The notes below the pieces were generated by a model. That model did not search any database. It was given only the letters and a program-made list of their open reading frames with translations, and had not been told where the DNA came from. Shown one piece after another: positions 14,273 to 18,902 of a stretch of 18,902 bases of DNA (position 1 is the first letter of the stretch; each line of letters starts with the position of its first letter). The position numbers were made by a program, and so were the translations under genes. The stretch comes from Sulfurimonas sp. (GTDB lineage: Bacteria > Campylobacterota > Campylobacteria > Campylobacterales > Sulfurimonadaceae), in assembly GCA_021157485.1 (NCBI GenBank), contig JAGGWO010000080.1, forward strand, positions 1 through 18,902, read 5' to 3'.

Positions 14273-14300
14273 TTAATTATTTCATTACTGAAATAATTAA
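14273..14300 (-). terminator. intrinsic terminator of cheV
   Basis: A perfect 12-base inverted repeat, TTAATTATTTCA (14273-14284) and TGAAATAATTAA (14289-14300), with a 4-base loop. On the minus strand it is followed by a pyrimidine-rich stretch with T5 (complement of 14254-14271), as expected for an intrinsic terminator. The stem contains the stop codon and last codons of cheV, so those codons serve both coding and termination. The stem is almost all A-T. Confidence 0.65.
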
Positions 14301-15215
14301 TGGCACTACATTATGACTTTTTGTTTTATCTATAAAGCCGTCAGCGCCTAATGATTCAGCTTCTCTTTTATTGTTCTCACCAGTCATGGAACTATTTACA
14401 ATTATTGGAATATCTTTTGATAGAGGGTTTGCTTTGAGTGTTTTAATTACAGTGAATCCGGACATCTCAGGCATCTCAATATCTGTAATGATTGCAGGAA
14501 TTTCAGATGCATTTTCACCTAAAGATGCAATATGCTCAACAAGTTTTTTACCATTATCAAACATTTGCATCTTAAGATTCGCATTTTTAAATATATTTAT
14601 TAGTGCTCTTTGTGCTGTTTTTGAATCCTCTGCAATTAACACAGTTCCGTTTTGTAATTTTGAAGGTATCGTTGATTTGTCTAGCTCTAAAGAGTCTAAT
14701 TCTACATCAACCATAGCTTGTGGAATAACATCCGCAAGAAGTTTTTCATAATCAAGGATTAGACAGAGACTTCCATCTTCTAGTCTAGTATCGTTGATTA
14801 CAACACCATCCTCTTTAAGTCTATAACTATCCGGAGCATGCATTTCATTCCAGTTTTTCTTTATAACTCTAAATGCAGACATAATTCTAAGCCCGATGAT
14901 AATACCATTAAAGTCACAAATTAAAATATTTGATTTTTGAAGATCAGTTTTAGTCAGTGGATTACCAAGCCAAGCTGGAAGATCTAAAATAGGTATCTGT
15001 AAGCCACGAAGGATAATTGTACCTTCAAGCAGTGGATGTGAGGAAGGTATCTGAGTTAAAAAATGGTTTTTTGATTCTACAACTTCTCTCGTTTTAAAAA
15101 CATTTATCGCATAGTATGCAGAACCCTCACTATCACTCACTCTAAAAACTAAAAGTTGAAGTTCATTGTTTTTGGCTAGGTTCGTGGCAGCGTCAACATT
15201 ATCTAGTACAGACAT
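14277..15215 (-). CDS. cheV: chemotaxis protein CheV (CheW domain plus receiver)
   Basis: A 312-residue two-domain protein. Residues about 15-165 form a CheW-like coupling domain (LQLLVFRVSDSEGSAYYAINVFKTREVV.., ILRGLQIPILDLPAWLG, LILDYEKLLADV). Residues about 190-312 form a response-regulator receiver: LIAEDS with acidic pocket Glu196/Asp197, phospho-acceptor Asp245 in TDIEMPEMSGF, Ser275/276 in NSSM and Lys297 in DKT. CheV links chemoreceptors to CheA and is tuned by phosphorylation; Campylobacterota often carry several. AAAGGG lies 6 bases before the ATG. It is transcribed alone, convergent with oadB, and its terminator overlaps the stop codon. All receiver residues are present, so the domain should be phosphorylatable. 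Confidence 0.96.
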   Translation of the reverse strand: MSVLDNVDAATNLAKNNELQLLVFRVSDSEGSAYYAINVFKTREVVESKNHFLTQIPSSHPLLEGTIILRGLQIPILDLPAWLGNPLTKTDLQKSNILICDFNGIIIGLRIMSAFRVIKKNWNEMHAPDSYRLKEDGVVINDTRLEDGSLCLILDYEKLLADVIPQAMVDVELDSLELDKSTIPSKLQNGTVLIAEDSKTAQRALINIFKNANLKMQMFDNGKKLVEHIASLGENASEIPAIITDIEMPEMSGFTVIKTLKANPLSKDIPIIVNSSMTGENNKREAESLGADGFIDKTKSHNVVPLIISVMK

Positions 15216-15326
15216 TATTACCCTTTGATTAAATCTACTTTAATAGTATCTAAAATAAAATGAAATATGCTTGAAACTTAATAATGAAATGGTAAAATGA
15301 CTATAATTTTAATAAAGGTTTTACCC

Positions 15327-16124
15327 GTGAAAATTTTAACACTTATGTTACTTATGTCTTCATTACTTTTTTCAAAGGTCTATTACTCAAAAATTGAGCC
15401 ATACGAAGTTAGAAATATCTCATCCAATGTATCAGGTCTTGTTGAGTTTATAGATGAAGATATGATAGGTAAGAAGCTTTCGTCTAAGGCTTATATCCGT
15501 ATTGATTCCGAACTTGATGCTAAAGAGTTGAAATATATAAAAGATAAACTGCTTTATCTCAGAGATACCGTAGCAGTAAATGAAAGTATGTTAGAAAACT
15601 TGAAAAAATCATTGATTAGAAAAAGAGAAAACTATAAGCAGATTGAGAACTTAAAGATTAAATCTCGTATTGAAAAAGATAGAGAGTTTTATGATTTAGT
15701 GAGTAGTGAAAATTCATATCTTGCAACGCAAAAAGAGATAAATTCTCTTAAGACTCAAATTACAGATTTAAAACTGCGTCAGGCTCAACTAATAAGAACT
15801 GTTAAAGATAAAAATCTTAGCGCTAAAGGTTTTATACTCTACTCTATAGATGTTAAAGTAGGTCAAGTTGTTGGAATGTCAACACCATTGGCTCGTATAG
15901 CAGATACTTCAAGAGCTATACTAACGATTTACCTTGATGAAGTAGATGTAACTGATGCAAAGAATAGAGTTGTAATAATAGATGGTAAAAAAACTAATTA
16001 CAAAATATCTAGAATTTTAAATATTGCAGATTCAAAAAATATTTCAAAATATATGGCTCAGATTATCATTAAATCTCCAAAAATATTTTCAAAACTTGCA
16101 AAAATTGAGTTAGAAGAGAAATAG
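15327..16124 (+). CDS. HlyD/membrane-fusion-like periplasmic protein
   Basis: With the GTG at 15327 the protein is 265 residues: signal peptide (VKILTLMLLMSSLLFS, 1-16), a lipoyl-like half-motif (VRNISSNVSGLVEFIDEDMIGKKL), a long charged coiled coil (about 60-160), and the return strand and barrel (GFILYSIDVKVGQVVGMSTPLARIADTSRAILTIYLDEVD, about 168-208). This order is that of HlyD/MacA-type adaptors. I prefer GTG at 15327 because AAAGG lies 8 bases upstream and the signal peptide begins there; the in-frame ATG at 15297 lacks an RBS and adds 10 residues. No ABC, RND or outer-membrane factor gene is adjacent. Instead a molybdopterin oxidoreductase gene follows after one base. It may be a fusion protein working with a distant transporter, or a repurposed adaptor. 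Confidence 0.72.
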   Translation: MKILTLMLLMSSLLFSKVYYSKIEPYEVRNISSNVSGLVEFIDEDMIGKKLSSKAYIRIDSELDAKELKYIKDKLLYLRDTVAVNESMLENLKKSLIRKRENYKQIENLKIKSRIEKDREFYDLVSSENSYLATQKEINSLKTQITDLKLRQAQLIRTVKDKNLSAKGFILYSIDVKVGQVVGMSTPLARIADTSRAILTIYLDEVDVTDAKNRVVIIDGKKTNYKISRILNIADSKNISKYMAQIIIKSPKIFSKLAKIELEEK

Positions 16125-16125
16125 A

Positions 16126-17868
16126 ATGCAAAATAATCTCACTGCCTGTTCATTAGATTGTTATGATGCCTGTGCTGTTGTTTATGATGAGGGCAAACTA
16201 AAAGCTTTAAAAGATGGACATACTCAGGGTTTTTTATGTCCGCATTTAAATCATTACTCTAAACATGAAACAATTACGATGCCGAGATATAAAGGCAAAG
16301 AGATAAGTTTAGATGAAGCCAAAGTGAAATTAAAAGAGATACTTGAGTCATCTAACAAAAATGAAATACTTCACTATAGAGGTTCTGGTAATTTTGCTTT
16401 GATGCAAGAAGTTACAGATCATTTTTTCTCTTCATATGGAGCGGTATTGACTGATGGAACTCTTTGCGATGGAGCAGGTGAGGCTGGCATTATAGAAGGG
16501 CGTGGCAGCAATAAAAATATGCCACTTAGTGAAATAGCAAAATCAGATGTAGTAATTATTTGGGGAAGAAATCCTCATACAACATCTTCTCACTTACTTC
16601 CTTTGATAAAAGGTAAAGAGATTATTGTTATAGACCCTCTTAAAACAAAAATAGCTAAAACTGCAGATCTATTTATTCAGATAAAACCTCACAGTGATTT
16701 GTATTTAGCAATGATGTTGACTCGCTTTTTTCATATACATCATGATTGTGATGAAGAGTATTTAAATGAGAGAGCAAGTGAGTTTGAAGAGTTCTATGAA
16801 CTGACACAAACCATTAGAATTAAGGCAGTTCTAGAGGATATTGGTGTAACACTCGGTCAACTTGGAGAACTTTTAGAGTTAGTTAATAATAAAAAGGTTG
16901 CAATAGTCTGTGGTGTTGGCATACAAAAATATCTTGATGGTTCTGATGTTATGAGAGCAATAGATGCCTTTGCTGTGACACTTGGACTCTTTGGGAAAGA
17001 GGGGTGTGGAGTAAGTTATTTAGGTAATTCTAAAGAGGGGATAATATCACCATTTAACTCAAAAGCCAAGAGGGTTTCAAAAGTAAATACGGAGTTTTCT
17101 GACTTTAAAACAGTTTTCATTCAAGGAGCAAATCCACTTTCTCAAATGCCAGATTCTCAAAGAGTAAAAGAGTCGATAAGTAAGGTTGAAAATCTTGTTT
17201 ATTTTGGACTTTATGAGAACGAAACAAGTGAGATAGCGGACTTGATTATTCCAGCAAAAAGTTTTTTATATAAGGATGATGTGAGAACCTCTTACTCTCA
17301 TAATGCGATGATGAGCATGAATAAAGTCCAAGAGAGTGATAGTGGCATAAGTGAGTACGATTTAAGTGCTTATCTCTGTAAAGAGTTCAGGATTGAGCTT
17401 GAGTCCCAAGAGTTTTATCTCAAACATTTTAAAAATTTTTCCGTGCAAAGAATGGATGGTTGTCTTGTGGTTGAAGATAGAGAAATTACTCCATATAGAG
17501 ATGATTTTGATACCGACGACGGGGAGTTTTTGTTTTTAGAGGAGTTTGAAGCTCACAATGCTAAAAATGAGCAACTGCATCTTATAACTCCAAAGAGTGC
17601 CACAAGTTTAAATTCTCAGTTTAATAGAGAAGAGCACGTCTATCTTCATAGCTCTTTAGGTTTTGTAAATGAGAGTGAAGTTATTATCAGTTCTGTAAAT
17701 GGAACAGTAACACTTAGGGTAAAAAATAGCAATGACTTAAGAGAGGATTGTGTTCTAATTTATAGCGGAACAAGAGGTGTAAATAACTTAACATCTTCAA
17801 AACACTCTTTTGATGGAAAAAGTGCAATATTTCAAGAAAATAGAGTGCAAGTTACTCAAAAATCTTAA
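16126..17868 (+). CDS. molybdopterin-dependent oxidoreductase, cytoplasmic, with 4Fe-4S cluster
   Basis: A 580-residue member of the DMSO reductase superfamily. The N-terminus carries a cluster motif CSLDCYDAC..FLCPH with Cys8, Cys12, Cys16 and Cys38. Core molybdopterin signatures: YRGSGNFALMQE, DGTLCDGAGEAG, VIIWGRNPHTTSSHLLP, VFIQGANPLSQMPDS, and ETSEIADLIIPAKSFLYKDD. The C-terminal cofactor-binding domain begins near LHLITPKSATSLNSQF. No Sec or Tat signal is present, so it should be cytoplasmic; length is shorter than the 700-1000 residues usual for respiratory members. The electron-transfer subunits normally encoded beside such enzymes (ferredoxin-like and membrane anchor) are absent. One base separates it from the HlyD-like gene, which implies co-translation. 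Reaction and substrate are unknown. Confidence 0.9.
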   Translation: MQNNLTACSLDCYDACAVVYDEGKLKALKDGHTQGFLCPHLNHYSKHETITMPRYKGKEISLDEAKVKLKEILESSNKNEILHYRGSGNFALMQEVTDHFFSSYGAVLTDGTLCDGAGEAGIIEGRGSNKNMPLSEIAKSDVVIIWGRNPHTTSSHLLPLIKGKEIIVIDPLKTKIAKTADLFIQIKPHSDLYLAMMLTRFFHIHHDCDEEYLNERASEFEEFYELTQTIRIKAVLEDIGVTLGQLGELLELVNNKKVAIVCGVGIQKYLDGSDVMRAIDAFAVTLGLFGKEGCGVSYLGNSKEGIISPFNSKAKRVSKVNTEFSDFKTVFIQGANPLSQMPDSQRVKESISKVENLVYFGLYENETSEIADLIIPAKSFLYKDDVRTSYSHNAMMSMNKVQESDSGISEYDLSAYLCKEFRIELESQEFYLKHFKNFSVQRMDGCLVVEDREITPYRDDFDTDDGEFLFLEEFEAHNAKNEQLHLITPKSATSLNSQFNREEHVYLHSSLGFVNESEVIISSVNGTVTLRVKNSNDLREDCVLIYSGTRGVNNLTSSKHSFDGKSAIFQENRVQVTQKS

Positions 17869-17873
17869 AATGA

Positions 17874-17903
17874 GAGAACCAACCTACAATGGTAGGTGTT
17901 CTC
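17874..17903 (+). terminator. stem-loop after the molybdopterin oxidoreductase gene
   Basis: GAGAAC-CA-ACCTAC (17874-17887) pairs with GTAGGT-GTTCTC (17892-17903): 12 pairs, a 2-base bulge and an AATG loop. It starts 5 bases after the stop. Only scattered T-rich bases follow (TTCATTTCTTTT from 17925), so an intrinsic terminator is plausible but not classic. The remaining bases to 18046 hold the argD leader, with a possible extended -10 (TGA TAAAAT, 18013-18021). Confidence 0.5.
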
Positions 17904-18046
17904 AAACTCTACAAATTCATTTCTTTTACTTTCATTTTGTATCATCATAATTAAAAAAACGGGCGTATAAAACACTTCTAAAACTTTCGTAATATATCTA
18001 TTATATCATTTATGATAAAATCTTGTATATAAAAAGGCAAATAATT

Positions 18047-18902
18047 ATGAATACACAAGAGTTAGATAAAAAATATGTTCTCTCAACTTATGGGCGTCAG
18101 ACAATAGAGTTTGTGAGCGGTAAAAATGCAACCTTAACTGATGCTAATTCTAAGGAGTATATAGACTTTACTTCTGGAATCGGTGTAGTAAGTGTTGGTC
18201 ACGCAAATGAGCGTGTAAACGCAGCTATTTGTGAGCAGATATCTAATATTACTCATATTTCAAATCTTTATCATATCGCTCCTCAAGCAAACGCAGCTCA
18301 AAAAATAGTTGAAGCTAGTGGATATGATATGCAGTGTTTTTTCGGAAACAGTGGTGCTGAGGCAAATGAGGGTGCTATTAAAATTGCTAGAAAATATGGT
18401 GAGATTAATGGTGAAGTGAAACGTTATAAGATTATAACTCTACAGCACTCATTTCACGGACGTACTATCACAACTGTAAAGGCTACGGGTCAAGAGTCTA
18501 TGCATAACTATTTTGGACCATTTCCTGATGGTTTCGTATATGCTGAGACTATGAATGATATAGAAGCTCTTCTTGATGACCACACTTGTGCTGTTATGAT
18601 TGAGCTTGTTCAAGGGGAGGGCGGAGTTCAGCCTCAAGACAGAGATGAAGTTCAAGCGCTAGAGAAACTTTTAAAGTCACGTGGTGTTCTACTGATTGTT
18701 GATGAAGTTCAGACTGGTGTTTACAGAACTGGAGAGTTCACTGCTTCACAAGTTTATGAGATTGAACCAGATATTATCACTCTTGCAAAAGGTTTAGGTG
18801 GTGGTGTTCCTATCGGTGTTGTAATGACTAGCCTAAAAGATGTTTTAAGTGCTGGTGACCATGGTTCTACTTTTGGTGGAAACTATCTGAGTACAACTGC
18901 TG
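18047..18902 (+). CDS. argD: acetylornithine aminotransferase (ArgD), 3' end outside window
   Basis: The first 285 residues of a class-III PLP aminotransferase, open to the window end. Start ATG at 18047 (MNTQELDKKYVLSTYGRQ) has AAGG 9 bases upstream. Motifs: GNSGAEANEGAIKIARKY (phosphate and cofactor binding), TLQHSFHGRT, VQGEGGVQPQ, LIVDEVQTGVYRTG (Asp219 pairs with the PLP nitrogen) and ITLAKGLGGGVPIGV with PLP lysine Lys248. This fits ArgD, which catalyses the fourth step of arginine biosynthesis (and N-succinyl-diaminopimelate amination in some bacteria); the YGRQTIEFVSG start resembles ArgD more than ornithine aminotransferase. It is preceded by a 178-base gap with a stem-loop and a plausible promoter, so it probably starts a new transcript. 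About a quarter of the protein lies beyond the window. Confidence 0.93.
   Translation, partial: MNTQELDKKYVLSTYGRQTIEFVSGKNATLTDANSKEYIDFTSGIGVVSVGHANERVNAAICEQISNITHISNLYHIAPQANAAQKIVEASGYDMQCFFGNSGAEANEGAIKIARKYGEINGEVKRYKIITLQHSFHGRTITTVKATGQESMHNYFGPFPDGFVYAETMNDIEALLDDHTCAVMIELVQGEGGVQPQDRDEVQALEKLLKSRGVLLIVDEVQTGVYRTGEFTASQVYEIEPDIITLAKGLGGGVPIGVVMTSLKDVLSAGDHGSTFGGNYLSTTA

Noticed and set aside
14371..14751. 126-codon plus-strand frame opposite cheV
   Set aside because: Fully antisense to a conserved gene with intact domains; it reflects codon usage of cheV.
1..18902. CRISPR array, tRNA, rRNA, IS element, phage or toxin-antitoxin genes
   Set aside because: No regular repeat-spacer array, tRNA cloverleaf, transposase, integrase or toxin-antitoxin pair could be recognised on either strand.

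Overview
The window is AT-rich and gene-dense, with short intergenic gaps. The gene content points to a Campylobacterota (epsilonproteobacterial) chromosome of the Sulfurimonas type: CheV, an OadGAB-type sodium-pumping decarboxylase, an RssA-like patatin, HtpG and many small conserved inner-membrane or secreted proteins. The assignment is inferred from protein character and codon usage, not from a marker gene. No rRNA, tRNA, CRISPR array, transposase or phage gene was seen. No gap exceeds 300 bases; the largest is 3316-3527.

Layout. 1-565: 3' part of a pirin gene. 592-1950 (minus): AhpD-like protein, short CPWC thioredoxin-fold protein and small secreted protein. 1971-1993: dyad operator in the divergent gap. 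2042-3315 (plus): MerR regulator and LysE-family exporter. 3528-5066 (minus): nitroreductase and patatin-like esterase; the nitroreductase frame breaks 38 codons before a stop that overlaps the patatin start (TAATG). 5216-5695: secreted YceI-like protein. 5779-6096 (minus): small membrane protein. 6152-7180: exported polysaccharide deacetylase. 7311-9206: htpG with a clear promoter and probable terminator. 9305-9784: unknown helical protein. 9794-10607 (minus): three small membrane proteins, one of only 53 residues and one DUF3817. 10765-14124: oadG-oadA-oadB. 14136-14202: a compact element of three GC-rich hairpins. 14277-15215 (minus): cheV. 15327-17868: HlyD-like periplasmic protein and cytoplasmic molybdopterin oxidoreductase, one base apart. 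18047-end: start of argD.

How genes work together. The AhpD/thioredoxin/MerR/LysE block looks like a regulated redox or detoxification module with a shared dyad. OadGAB should couple decarboxylation of a biotin-bound carboxyl group to Na+ export; its alpha chain is divergent at motifs that are normally fixed. The HlyD-like and molybdopterin pair is a candidate functional unit without the usual partner subunits.

I found no clear new multi-gene defence or mobile system. The most notable items are the triple-hairpin element after oadB, the frameshifted nitroreductase, the divergent OadA, and the HlyD/molybdoenzyme pair.
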